The notes under the pieces are model-generated. The model was given only the letters and a program-made list of their open reading frames with translations. It ran no database searches and had not been told where the DNA came from. Shown one piece after another: positions 55,201 through 63,619 of a stretch of DNA of 64,000 nucleotides. The position numbers and the translations under genes are program-made. Each line of letters starts with the position of its first letter. Positions within the stretch are counted from its first letter, which is position 1. Origin of the DNA: Otis tarda (taxonomy: Eukaryota; Chordata; Aves; Otidiformes; Otididae); NCBI GenBank assembly GCA_026413225.1, contig CM048557.1, positions 62,858,987-62,922,986 of the forward strand. Direction: 5' to 3'.

Positions 55201-58200
55201 GAGAAACTCTGAAGCATAAAACAGTGTTTCATTGTCTGGTTTTGTTTTTATTGTTGAAATACCTAAGGGAAGTAGGAAACTCTGTCTTTCGCATTAGTTG
55301 GAAGAGGATATACGCACTAAAAACTAACATGGATTTTAGTTGCATGTGGAAGATTTGACTTGTCACTTGCTCAATTACACAAAATACTAATGCTGTAAAT
55401 CGTGACTATATGGCCAATTAGGCTGCTTTAAACTGCTAAACATGGAGACAGGACATGCCATTTGTTAACATAACTGTCACATTCTTTATGGAAGGTAGAA
55501 CAAAATATTCCTTCAAGTGACTGTAACAAGGATCTGTTCAGTTCTTCATAAAGAAATCATTATTGTAAGAGCAAAGAAAGCTACTGAAGTTATGGCAAGT
55601 ACAAACAAATTCCCCCTTTTTTTTTTTTTTTAAAAAGGCATGTCTTAAGACCTGTATTTAAAGAAGCAAGCAATTAGAACAGCAATCATAAATGCAAAGA
55701 GCTAGCTCTGGCTTTGCCATGCACAGAATTTTCTCATAATAGCAATTTAAAATAAAAGTTTGGGCAAGAAAGTGTTCTACTCACCTCTTGAAAAAATACA
55801 GCCTTGTATTTCAATAAGAGGTAGAGATAGAATAGCTTTTGTTTGTTTAGTGGTGACCTGTACCATCATGCCCATACATCCTACATGAAGTTGATCAGCA
55901 AACGTAATGAATTTCCAAGACATTTTCAAGTAGACACAATAGTTTAATACCTTGTGTTCCTTATATATCCCAAGTTCTTTCTCTTTTGCTATTCTTGCTT
56001 CCTTTTCTGAAAGATGACAAAAGGGTAACCAGCATGAAGATTACACAGACTGCATATTTCAGGAACATTGGCCAAAAGGAGAATTTCAGTCCTATATACT
56101 TGCCTTTTTGTTCCTTCAAATAATCTGCATTTTCTTTCATCCACAGCTCTGCTTTTATCTGCGCTTCTGTGTCATTAAGTATATACTAAAAGACAAAACA
56201 AGTTTATCTGCTTTCAGAAATCAACTTGAAAACCACAGAGCAAAACTGGATTGAAAAAACACTGCAAAGGTCAATTCACATTCTGTTTTTAATGTTGTAC
56301 ATTAGTAAAAGAAAATATGGCCGAGATGTGAGAATCAGCGAGCATTTCTAGTAACTTCTAAAGCTGGCAAAAAAACAACAGCATGTTTTCAAAAAACAGT
56401 ACTTAGTTTCCAAACTATGATGGGGTGACCAAAAACCATCCAGGACTCATTGTACGTGGTCTGTAATTAACCTAAAATTATCTTGGGTTTATGATCTTTT
56501 TCAGATGATATGAGAGAGCACCATGAAAACATGGTTGTCTGCAAGTAATTCTACATGTTGGTGGTGTGGTGGTCTGTAATTCAAAACAGTATGGGAACCA
56601 TTGCCCTGTGCTACCAAAACAGAAACATGTGTCTTCTGGGTAGGTTTCTGCAAAGGTTTAAGCATAGATACTGTGTGAATGAAACCAGGTTAGATTGCTG
56701 GAGTTTTAGTCCTTTAGATTTTAGAGAATTGGGTTCAATAACCACATCTAGGCTTTTTCAGCTAAATCCACTTAATCTCAGTAACATCATTAGTAGGTGT
56801 GGAGCCGTAAAATGCACCTAGAAGTATCCAGATGAATTACAGAAATAAATAAACAGGTAGGTAGGAGACAGGCTGGCAGATAGATCTCCTCCTCAACTAC
56901 ATAAATGTAAAAATAAACCCAGTATTTAGCACAACTGTCCTTGAAACAAAAGCTCTCTACAGCAAATGCTGTTTGGGAGTGAAGAACTTCTGCAGAATGG
57001 AGAAAACAAATTGGGTCATCCTTCATGTACAAGGCACTTTATTTTTCAGCAGCGGACCCAAGACTTGTAAAACAATGCTTAAGTACAAGAAAAACAATTT
57101 GCCATTTCTCCATCTTACGGGTTTGAGTATTCGAGGTTCTCTCTGAAGTAAAACGCACATACAGGATTTTATGAGAAAAATAACTTCGGTCAAATGAAAC
57201 CAATGCAGGGAGGAGTCCTTCCTCCAAGGCCAAACGAGGCGAGCAAACAGCTGTGCAAGTGCTGGTTTATCAGATCAATATTTTCACTCTTTCATCTGCT
57301 TCTATTAAAGGTGAGCTGTAACTGTAAAACTCACTTCTCTTAGCTCAGTTATTCATCCTTCTCATGCTTTTCTGGAGTTCATAATCCTGGGCTTACAATA
57401 TTACAGTCTATTGCCATGAAAATGAACATGAGGTCATAAAAGCAGAGTTATGACCTCATCACAGAGCCTAGGAGGAGGAGAAAATGTGCTTGTTCTTGCC
57501 CCACAATTGTTTAAATTACGGACCTGATATATTGAAAACCTTCAGCTTTCCTGCTCCCTCCACACCACCTCCCCTCTATTCACAAGACCTATTCACAAAA
57601 CCTGCTTCATGGCTGAAGTCAAGCTGAGCATTTTCCTGCTCCTTCACCCATCGCCCGCCTACACAACCTCATTGCTCTTAATGATTTTGTAGCCCAAAAG
57701 GAGTTTTTAGCATTGGCATTATCTGTTCAAATTACACTTTAAACCAGCGAGGTGACTGGAGAGGGAATCAGGCTCAGAGTCAGGAGAGACAGACTCTGTT
57801 GCATGTTCAAGTGTTGACCTGTCATGCAGCCTTCAACAAGCTGTATTCCACAGCTCTCTGGCTGTCATATTCAGGCTATACAGTAAGGGGTACCTTTCAC
57901 TGCCACACAAATAATAATAAATCCAGAAAACGTTACAGAAATCTCTGGAAGAATAGAGAAGCTGTACATACTGGTTTTACAGTTTAGTTTCCATGGTAGC
58001 CTCCTATGTTGAATGTATCTTAATTAAACAACGAACTTAGAGCTCAACCAAACTTTTAAAAGTCCTTCTTCAGAATAAAAGACACTCTAACACATAATTA
58101 TTTCAGAACTATAAGAGCAAGCAGCAGCAGAAGTTCCATATATATACAAAATGGGCAAGGAACACCAAATTCACAGGCTTCTGTGAACCTTAGTTTTGAT

Positions 58201-58402
58201 CTCAGATCACTGAAGTCACTTGAACTCCTCTATAGATCAGAGTGAAGAGGCAGAGAGGGGAGAGGATAAACCAGATAAGAACCATTTTTCATTCTCAGAT
58301 ATCTGAATGCAGAGAGAGCTGTGATCAGAGGGCACCTTACCCGATCTATTTCACTGTCGTCAATCCCACTCAGATCTAATTCACCGTCTCCTGTATTTTC
58401 AC
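13189..58402 (-). CDS. BRF1: BRF1, TFIIIB 90-kDa subunit: C-terminal seven coding exons
   Basis: BRF1 joins TBP and BDP1 to form TFIIIB, which places RNA polymerase III on tRNA, 5S and related genes in the nucleus. Seven exons (62, 82, 56, 257, 52, 169 and 38 bp) join without a frame break into 237 residues plus a stop, collinear with the human C-terminal third as I recall it. Residues about 1-105 are the conserved TBP-binding homology region, starting [13 protein letters not shown] basic Ser/Lys-rich linker follows (KKLSRRKS), then the VLVESGPV motif, a Glu/Asp run and the terminal [12 protein letters not shown]. Introns in transcript order are 2155, 97, 1824, 35172, 3048 and 2202 bp, with phases 0, 1, 0, 2, 0, 1. 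The N-terminal zinc ribbon and TFIIB-like cyclin folds lie outside the window. The first visible exon starts with two bases of a split codon. Confidence 0.97.
13227..15428 (-). other. BRF1 intron (2202 bp, phase 1)
   Basis: GTAAGC donor and TTTCAG acceptor on the minus strand. It contains an 18-bp T run on the plus strand (14238-14255) and several short A/T runs. No exon, RNA gene or recent mobile element seen. Confidence 0.85.
15429..15597 (-). CDS. BRF1: BRF1 penultimate exon (VLVESGPV motif and Glu/Asp tract)
   Basis: The acceptor TTTTTTGCAG precedes 15597, and the donor G then GTAAGC follows 15429. The exon is 169 bp, enters in phase 0 and leaves with one base. It begins [18 protein letters not shown], then [16 protein letters not shown], then a long run of Glu and Asp, and ends [11 protein letters not shown]. 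Human BRF1 has [11 protein letters not shown], an acidic tract and CVSALQMMGSN in the same order, which fixes the identity. The segment before AVLVESGP is poorly conserved. The acidic stretch is probably disordered. Confidence 0.96.
15598..18645 (-). other. BRF1 intron (3048 bp, phase 0)
   Basis: GTATGT donor and TTGCAG acceptor. Ordinary AT-rich intron sequence with a short ATTT repeat (about 16957-16972, plus strand). No gene or mobile element seen. Confidence 0.85.
18646..18697 (-). CDS. BRF1: BRF1 52-bp exon (RLRPL...PAKKAAT segment)
   Basis: The acceptor CTTTGCAG precedes 18697, and the donor GAG then GTATGT follows 18646. One base completes the Arg codon left by the exon at 53870, then 17 codons encode [17 protein letters not shown]. 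Human BRF1 has RLRPLVSTQPAKKVATGE at this point. The exon lies 35 kb from its upstream partner, and only the phase match (AG plus A) and homology link them. No ATG frame of useful length overlaps it. Confidence 0.95.
20174..20392 (-). mobile_element. CR1 LINE fragment, 5'-truncated
   Basis: On the plus strand it starts with 'CCATAGAATGGTTTGGGTTGG', the reverse complement of the CR1 3' end. It continues through 'CCAGTCCAACCCCCCTGCAG', 'GTTGTTCAGAGCCCCGTCC' and 'CAACCTGTGCCAGTGCTCCA'. It ends near the 'AAAACATTTCTTCCTTATTT' region, where CR1 similarity stops. CR1 sense is minus, the same as BRF1. Non-coding and diverged. Confidence 0.92.
33171..33212. repeat. Imperfect GATA/GACA microsatellite
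   Basis: About 42 bp of interrupted GATA and GACA units (GATAGATAGATAGACAGATA, then ACAGACAGATGG). Likely polymorphic. Intronic, no function implied. Confidence 0.85.
34519..34532. repeat. Poly-A tract (14 A)
   Basis: Uninterrupted run of 14 A on the plus strand inside the giant BRF1 intron. No target-site duplication or retrocopy body seen next to it. Confidence 0.8.
36211..36248. repeat. Perfect 10-bp inverted repeat with 18-nt loop
   Basis: ATGTTATCCT at 36211-36220 is exactly reverse-complemented by AGGATAACAT at 36239-36248. The loop contains nine A residues. It may be a chance hairpin in AT-rich intron. Confidence 0.7.
41215..41240. repeat. 26-bp perfect AT palindrome
   Basis: T5-A6-TGCA-T6-A5 reads the same on both strands, centred on TGCA. 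Directly followed by a second inverted repeat at 41242-41289, so the 75-bp block is unusually symmetric. Confidence 0.85.
41242..41289. repeat. Inverted repeat flanking a TA-rich core
   Basis: The left arm starts TGTGGTTTTATATATATA and the right arm ends TATATATAAAAAACCACA. They pair over about 16 of 18 positions around a 12-nt loop. An AT-rich cruciform or hairpin is possible. It could be a decayed MITE or simply TA-repeat expansion. Confidence 0.7.
42094..42262 (-). mobile_element. CR1 LINE fragment, 5'-truncated
   Basis: Plus-strand 'ATAGAATCATAGAATAG' is the reverse complement of the CR1 3' tail. 'TTTGGGTTGGAAGGGACCTT', 'CTAGTCCAACCCCCCTGC' and 'GGTTGCTCAGAGCCCTGTCC' follow. Similarity ends near 'CTCTCCAGGCAA'. 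The copy is about 169 bp, CR1 sense minus. It is less diverged in its 3' part than the 20.2-kb copy. Confidence 0.93.
46611..46925 (-). promoter_or_regulatory. CpG-dense islet with strong minus-strand splice donor
   Basis: About 16 CpGs in 315 bp, in a region where CpG is otherwise rare. On the minus strand the islet is followed by CAGGAG then GTGAGT, with the exon side ending at 46648. This is the layout of a first exon in the BRF1 sense direction. A 66-codon ATG frame (46912-46712, beginning [13 protein letters not shown]) lies inside, ends before the donor and is not recognisable. It could also be a chance GC-rich patch or a lost coding exon. No TATA or other core promoter element identified. 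Confidence 0.3.
47102..47141. repeat. Compound poly-T / poly-A tract
   Basis: Plus strand: 13 T, a short CCTTC interruption, 12 T, G, then 9 A. Simple sequence, likely length-variable, and a possible assembly-error spot. Confidence 0.85.
49064..49080. repeat. (CCTC)n microsatellite, about 4 units
   Basis: CTCCCTCCCTCCCTCCC on the plus strand. Short, intronic. Confidence 0.8.
52120..52215. repeat. Possible old amniote repeat, with internal 18-bp duplication
   Basis: 'GATTTTCCAAAGAGTTTAAC' ... 'CACTTCAACAGGAGCTCTG' ... 'AGTGCCCAATATTTCTGCAA' resembles a degenerate palindromic repeat I recall from sauropsid genomes (GATTTTCAAAGGTGC ... GACTTCAATGGGAGC). AAGAGTTTAACAC occurs twice (52135-52147 and 52153-52165) at an 18-bp period. 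Family name unknown to me. Confidence 0.33.
52681..52806 (-). repeat. 126-bp near-palindromic hairpin element
   Basis: The left arm 52681-52738 and the reverse complement of the right arm 52743-52806 match at 49 of 58 aligned positions. They surround a 4-nt TTTT loop, with a single 6-nt bulge (ACTGGC on the right arm). The apical 8 bp (GCCAAAGC / GCTTTGGC) are perfect, and the outer ends are TGACA and TGTCA. In a minus-strand transcript, which is the BRF1 pre-mRNA sense, four of the nine differences become G-U wobble pairs; in a plus-strand transcript only two do. No target-site duplication is evident. Possibilities are an ancient hairpin-type conserved repeat, a decayed MITE, or a microRNA-like or dsRNA-forming intronic structure. 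Confidence 0.85.
53870..54126 (-). CDS. BRF1: BRF1 257-bp exon (end of TBP-binding region and basic linker)
   Basis: The acceptor is AATTAAG before 54126, with an AT-rich, weak pyrimidine tract. The donor is AG then GTACTG after 53870. Enters in phase 0 and leaves with two bases; 85 codons. It begins [20 protein letters not shown], continues [20 protein letters not shown], then a Ser/Thr/Asp-rich variable part, and ends [21 protein letters not shown]. Human BRF1 has the same REPIQASTA...[18 protein letters not shown] block. The [15 protein letters not shown] part is the last conserved piece of the TBP-binding homology region. The Ser/Asp part is where bird and mammal proteins differ. Confidence 0.97.
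54127..55950 (-). other. BRF1 intron (1824 bp, phase 0)
   Basis: GTATTA donor and AATTAAG acceptor. Contains a 16-bp T run at 55617-55632 (plus strand). No other feature seen. Confidence 0.85.
55951..56006 (-). CDS. BRF1: BRF1 56-bp exon ([19 protein letters not shown])
   Basis: The acceptor TCTTTCAG precedes 56006, and the donor AAG then GTATTA follows 55951. Two bases complete a Glu codon, and 18 codons read [18 protein letters not shown], apparently the same as the human protein as I recall it. The segment is a charged, probably helical part of the TBP-binding homology region. It lies only 97 bp from the upstream exon. Confidence 0.97.
56007..56103 (-). other. BRF1 97-bp intron with GC-AG splice sites (phase 1)
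   Basis: The donor reads AAAAG then GCAAGT and the acceptor TTTCAG. The reading frame and protein match require the junction G + AA (Glu), and no GT donor nearby gives it. The remaining donor bases match the U1 consensus well, as is usual for GC donors. Confidence 0.92.
56104..56185 (-). CDS. BRF1: BRF1 82-bp exon ([15 protein letters not shown]...)
   Basis: The acceptor TCTTTTAG precedes 56185. The exon starts in phase 0 with Tyr and has 27 codons plus one base. The peptide is [15 protein letters not shown] followed by [12 protein letters not shown]. Human BRF1 has YILNESEARVKAELW and MRENAEYLREQR, so this is the core of the TBP-binding homology region. The 3' splice donor is GC rather than GT (see the 97-bp intron). 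Confidence 0.97.
57428..57459. repeat. Perfect 11-bp inverted repeat carrying AGGTCA half-sites
   Basis: ATGAGGTCATA (57428-57438) and TATGACCTCAT (57449-57459) are exact reverse complements around a 10-nt loop. Each arm contains the nuclear-receptor half-site AGGTCA, arranged as an inverted pair 14 bp apart. That spacing is not a standard receptor response element, so binding is speculative. A small RNA hairpin is also possible. Confidence 0.75.
57745..57900 (+). mobile_element. Possible MIR/CORE-SINE fragment, highly diverged
   Basis: Order of weak matches to MIR-type SINEs: 'CTCAGAGTCAGGAGAGACAG', 'GTTCAAGTGTTGACCTGTCA' (where MIR has a tRNA-derived B-box region), 'TCAACAAGCTG' and later 'CAGTAAGGGGTACC'. 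Judged by eye against the remembered consensus. It could be chance. Confidence 0.35.
58341..58402 (-). CDS. BRF1: BRF1 62-bp exon, most 5' exon in the window
   Basis: The acceptor TTCTGTAG precedes 58402, and the donor CGG then GTAAGG follows 58341. Two bases (GT) finish a codon begun in an exon beyond the right edge, then 20 codons read [20 protein letters not shown]. Human BRF1 has [17 protein letters not shown], one substitution in 17 residues. This is the start of the TBP-binding homology region. The preceding human exon (SIRECISS-containing) has no match up to position 64000. Confidence 0.97.
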
Positions 58403-58667
58403 CTACAGAAAAGAACACATTTTAATTAAGTGGATGTTTATTCAAAATCAATCGCAATTCAAGTTCAACAGTAAAGTAGCACTTAACGATCGTCCTTCAG
58501 AGATTTGCATCCTCTGTGTTCATCCAGGAGGTTTAACATGTTGCTGAGTGTTTTCAATACGGGGGTACAAAACACGCACAAATTCACCACATTGAATTAA
58601 TTTAAAATGCCGCGATTGGAACAGTCCTTGTCAATACTAAAAATCTGCCAGACACTTCCAGTGCCTC

Positions 58668-58685
58668 TTTTTTTTTTTTTTTTTT
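58668..58685. repeat. Poly-T tract (18 T)
   Basis: Uninterrupted run of 18 T on the plus strand. Simple sequence, likely length-variable. Confidence 0.85.
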
Positions 58686-58855
58686 CCTCCCATTTTAATT
58701 TACAGCCACAAATGTTCAGCAGGAAGCTGGGGAAACCATTTTAGGAAGATGACAATTTTTCTTTCACCATAACATGAATTTCTCTGTCAGAGCCTATAGG
58801 TCAATGATTTGTCTCTAAATTATGACTTAAAAAATATTTTCTGTTTTCAGGGAAG

Positions 58856-59003
58856 TGGCGTGGACCAGTGAATAACACATCATGCTGACAGTCATACCAT
58901 GGCTTTCTTCTTAATTCTGATCTATCATCATTTGAACCACTTACCTCCTACCAGTTCTGCAAAAAGACATGTCTTAGTTCTTCTCTGTAAAATGGGAATT
59001 ATT
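58856..59003 (+). mobile_element. Probable MIR-type SINE fragment
   Basis: Matches to the MIR consensus occur in the right order and spacing: 'GTGGCGTGGACCAGTGAAT' (5' part), 'AATTCTGATCTATCATCATT' followed by 'GAACCACTTACCT' (tRNA-derived and core region), then 'TCTCTGTAAAATGGGAATTA', the most diagnostic part (MIR: CTGTAAAATGGGRATAA). Old and heavily diverged, as expected of MIR in a bird. Confidence 0.55.
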
Positions 59004-59250
59004 AAAACATTTCCAAATTTCAAAATAACTTTTAAAAGCTATGGAAGAGTCTAGATAAATTTTAAACTATAATGAGTTTCTGCAATTATAATTTCACTGT
59101 AATTTTTCTAGTTTTGTATTTATTAAGACTTCTTCTGAAAACACATTTTTTTAATATTCTACCATTAAAAAGCAAAACAGCACAGAACTGCAGTCTAATT
59201 TGGGACTGGTATGATGTACAGCAGCAAAACCTGATTTTTCACATCACATT

Positions 59251-59310
59251 AATGTACTATATACTGTACTATATATATTATATATATATATAATGTACTA
59301 TAATACACTA
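59251..59310. repeat. (TA)n microsatellite with AATGTACTATA flanking repeats
   Basis: TA-rich tract of about 60 bp. AATGTACTATA occurs at both ends in direct orientation, and a related TGTACTATATA lies between them. Probably local expansion by slippage. Confidence 0.8.
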
Positions 59311-61043
59311 TTAATGGAGTCCAGGTAGAGAAGAAAATAAATTATTTAACAAAGACTTATGCTGGACAATGAAGCAATCTTCTTGGTCATCTCCATTATG
59401 TCTAATAGAGACTAGACAAGGATGCCCTAGCCAGTTTACTTGCAGAAAAAATAAACAAATAAAGTTTCAACAATCTGCAATAACAAATTAAAACCGAAAT
59501 GGTGCAGAACAGCTTGGCATCTTCACGGTTCCTGCTCCCCAGTCCTGGGGACGTGCCTCCTCACAACCCAGCACCTTTGAACGGTTTGATTCCCCAGTCC
59601 GGTGCTTTCTTGCAGAGCAGAGCTCCTAAGCAGCGCGGCACTGGACGGGCGGAGAGGGAAGGAGCTGCAGCTCTTTGACCCAATGGCATGTTGTGGTAAC
59701 GCAGAGCCTTGAGATTTGAGGAGCACCAAATGGTGAAGACTAATAAAGGCAGGAACTATAAGCATTCCCAGAAGACATGAACAATGCTCTGCTTGGCAAA
59801 ACTCAGGTGTTTAAACCAGTTGCCTGAAGTACACGAAACCACAGGGTCAGGAATCCAACCAAAACATCTGGTTAGGAATAAAGGCTGTGCTTCTTGAGGT
59901 GGTGCAAAGGATCTGGCTGCTCAACTCAACAGACATTTACCGATATCTGACCACTGACCACTTACAAACGTGTTTTCAAAATCCACCTTAAACAACAAAC
60001 AGAAAGTTTTAAACTCCTTCCATACCAAGTCACACGTGAAAGAGGTTTCACCCCAAAGAAAATGTCCTTGTCACAAGGAATTGTCTAACACTGCACCCTG
60101 ATTTTCTTCTGAGATTGTCTCATAAATGTAATATTAACTTTACCAATTCAGATGTTCTGATGCTATGACTGAAAAAGCCTTAAGGAATATTTTTCACGGC
60201 CATTGCATTTAGAAATTAACTGCACTTTAGTCCCAGGCACCAGATTTACTTTACAACCTTTCTCCACAAAAATACTTGAAAAGTGTAAAAGATTTTATGA
60301 TAACTATATAAATGTTTGGTACACATGCTTTTCTTCTGGCCTCATCTCTCCATAGTGCAGTTAAGAGCAAAACTTTCTGCATCAGGGCTACCAGCTCCTC
60401 GTGCAGGCACCCCACACCAGGCAAGCAGGGATGCAACCCACGGATACGGCAAAGCACGTCCTGGCTTGGGGCTGGAGAGGAAAAGCAGAGTGCCAAAATA
60501 CAACCTGGTGTTTGCTGCGTCTTTAATATAACTCACTGGAATTTTTTTAGCAAACTGTAAAAGTGCAAAGCACAGAGAGGAATCACTGTATGCCGCATCA
60601 CCCACGGGAGTCCAGGGTATTCTGCAAAACAGCACTACACGTCCTCCTGTAGAATCAAGATATAAATTTCCAGTGAGCAGAATGATCATTCACCAAGGCG
60701 AGGAGTAAATATTGTAGTGTAGTGCCTGAGACGCCTTCCCAGGAGATTGTCCACCTGGGTCCAAGAAATGTTTCATTACACAAAATAAAACAGCTCGACA
60801 GCAGAGTGCAAGAGTGTTCCCCGGGCCAGAATAAACTGTCTTCTAGGTCAGAAGGAGTTTGTGCAGAAATGGGGCTCAAAATGCGTCTCCCATATCCTGA
60901 GTAAGTGCTTTAAACACCAAATTGTAGGACGAAAAGGGGAATGGCCTCTCCCTTCTTTGTGTTATCTACCTTTTGTTTCCTCAAGGCTTGGGGGGAAAAA
61001 AAAACCTCAACTTCCAATTTGGTTTATCTGAACGAATAAGGGA

Positions 61044-61058
61044 TTTTTTTTTTTTTTT
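61044..61058. repeat. Poly-T tract (15 T)
   Basis: Uninterrupted run of 15 T on the plus strand, intronic. Confidence 0.85.
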
Positions 61059-63180
61059 CCATATTCATTGCACTAGATAATCTAAAATGTCAACTATATA
61101 CACAGGCTTGGAATGAGGGACAAAGAAAAAGGGAGCCAACCTGAACAATCACTAGTAAGTTCTGAAAATCATGAGCTAGAAAATAAAAATTTGGAAGTGG
61201 TGACAGAACTACTCAAGTCATCACTCAACTTTACATAAAATTGCATCCCAAAATTATGTTGTAAAACCTGCCATAGCATCTTAAGAACAATAAAAATATC
61301 CCACTGAAATCAAGCTGCCACTGCTTTTATCCATCATCACCTTGCTCCTCCAATACCCTGCTATATTTTTGGATCAGAAGTTTAAAATTGAATATGTCAC
61401 AGTATAGTAGGTGTCTGTTCCCTTATACCTAATATGCCTAATATGCCAGACTGAAAATGATGTAATTTCAGGCACCATGAACAATTTCACATGTCATTTT
61501 AAATATAACTTGTTACTGAATTAGGTGCCAGTATTTCTCATTGGATCAATTAGCAACAGGGATGGAAAACTCATTCTCCAACTGGTAAATTGCAGAGAAG
61601 AATCCAGGAGCAAGTTATACAAAATAAGCATTTCTCAGGACCTCGTAACGGCAGTAGAGGGAGTAACTGCAGGACATCGCTCTGCCTGCAAGTCATCCTT
61701 TCTCCCGTCAAGGCAACAGGCATTCATTAATGCAAGGGGCTTTTCAGAAGAAAAAGTTACTTCAAATCCCAAGTTTAATGCTTTCACTGAGAGAAAAAAA
61801 TACGTGTTTTGTTATGAAATGCCAATTCAAAACAGAATACATCCGTTTTGATCAAAAAATTTCCACAGTAATCGTTTCCAACACCAGTAGACCCTACCAG
61901 CCATAAATATCCGTCTGCTCGATGTTACTCGGCTCACTCCAGGACACGGAAAGTAAACCCCTTGCTTTTTTATATACCAGAAACATCTTCCCAGCTGCTA
62001 AACTTTTCAAAACAATTTCTAAATGATCATTTTCTCTTTTAATAGAAGGGTTGAAAAGAAATGTTCGATGAAATAAAAACACAGATGTGGCCAACATCTG
62101 GTCCAACCTCTTAAAAGCTTATTTAAAAGCAATGGCATCACGTGGCAGGGTTCTTAGACATGGCGGATTTCTTCCGTTAAGAAAAACAACCACTTTCCTG
62201 CAGGGCACAGGCAAAAAATAAGCCGGGCACTAAAAACAACAACCCCACCCTGCCAAATCCAGTTCTTAAATTAAAGTACCACCAGGAAGAGCATACAGGC
62301 AGCGAGGAGCAGCCTACTCCATCCTCACCTAATGTCTCTGTAGCAAGCAGAGGAGGAGGATGGGTACTTCTAGAGCTTTCCATCAAGGTCCCAAATCAAC
62401 TCTATTAATGCCACTTAAAGCCATCAGTCACCTAGCCAGCCAGCTCCCTCAATATTTAAAAATAAAAACCCCCAAAAGCCCTTCTTTACAGCCTTTTAAA
62501 GTCTTTGCCAACAGACTCCAGTAGACGCGAGGGTTACAATCAGACACTGGGGATTAGGTTTGTAAACCTGTAGGATTATTTACTGTTCTTGTCATTACTA
62601 AATGCACGCTAAACCCTCTCTTAACACACCATCTCCTCCTCTCCCCACTTCTGTGCAGCTAGTTAAATGTACACATAGCATGCTATTATGGGGATTTATT
62701 ACAGAAGAATCATTCCAGCCAATGTATTTTAAACCCCACATTTTTAAAAACAGCCATGTGAAGAATGTGTTTTTCTGTTTCTATTACAGAAGGCAGCACT
62801 ATTTATTGCTCTGCTCAGATAAGAGGATTTCCTTACAGACAGAAATGGAGGCTGAACACTTCCCAGGAAATCCTCCGGAGCAGATATAACAGAAGGCACT
62901 TCGTGCTTTGGTCCCATGCAGCAAACACATCCTCCGCCACACCGTTTAGTAGCAGTCACAGAGTTTAAACAAAGCACCCTTCCACCTATTCAGCACAATG
63001 CCAGATGCCAGGTACCCCGAGCATTTACAAAATACTTTGGGGCTGGAGCATAGCAAAATCTGACAATATCCAGGAGAGGCGTTTTCGCTGACAAAAATCC
63101 TTAAGCAACAAATCAAATGACCTGAGGTTGGAGTGTGGGGCATCAGAAATAGTAAGATTGATTGTTGCTCTCCAGGGAGG

Positions 63181-63619
63181 GATTAAAACCAGCGGGAGGC
63201 ACTGAAAGCTCCCGGAGATCGTCAGAGGAACCCGATGGGGCAGAAACGCTTCTGCTGCTAAATCTGATGAGCGGTGCTGGTGCCACTTTGGGAGCTGCAA
63301 GGAGCGCGAAAGGAAGGCGGTAGCTTAGCGTTAAAAAAGGCACTGCACAAACACACCAGAATATAATTGATTAGCTGATCAGAGGGGACAAGAACCCATC
63401 TGGAGGGGAAGATAACTGATTTACCGAGGGGCATGAAGAGAACAGTCATTAAGCGTGGGTAATCGGGAGGGGAGCAGCAGTGGCACAGGGCAGACAAAGT
63501 GTCATAGCGATCAGGTAGGGAAGAGAAATGGATCTGAAAATGCTGCAGTAGAGGCAGCGCGGCATGAAGTGCAGCGTACGAGGATCGATGGGTGTGCAAA
63601 TGAACCTGCCAGTCCACAG
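63181..63619 (+). promoter_or_regulatory. CpG-dense islet ending in a consensus plus-strand donor
   Basis: About 19 CpGs in 439 bp, well above the surrounding intron. On the plus strand it runs into CCACAG then GTAAGTATGAG, a full-consensus 5' splice site after 63619. This is antisense to BRF1. An ATG frame from 63455 is open through the donor (55 codons before it, starting MGNREGSSSG) but resembles nothing I know. It could be the first exon of an antisense lncRNA or of a divergent transcript, or chance. No TATA box seen. Confidence 0.3.

Larger units (their letters stand above)
56186..58340 (-). other. BRF1 intron (2155 bp, phase 0)
   Basis: GTAAGG donor and TTTTAG acceptor. Contains a perfect 11-bp inverted repeat (57428-57459) and a possible MIR-like SINE (57745-57900). 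No exon seen between. Confidence 0.85.

Noticed and set aside
61525-61851. 108-codon plus-strand frame that looks mildly protein-like
   Set aside because: No acceptor with a pyrimidine tract, no family recognised, and ends in AT-rich sequence. Not supported enough to annotate.
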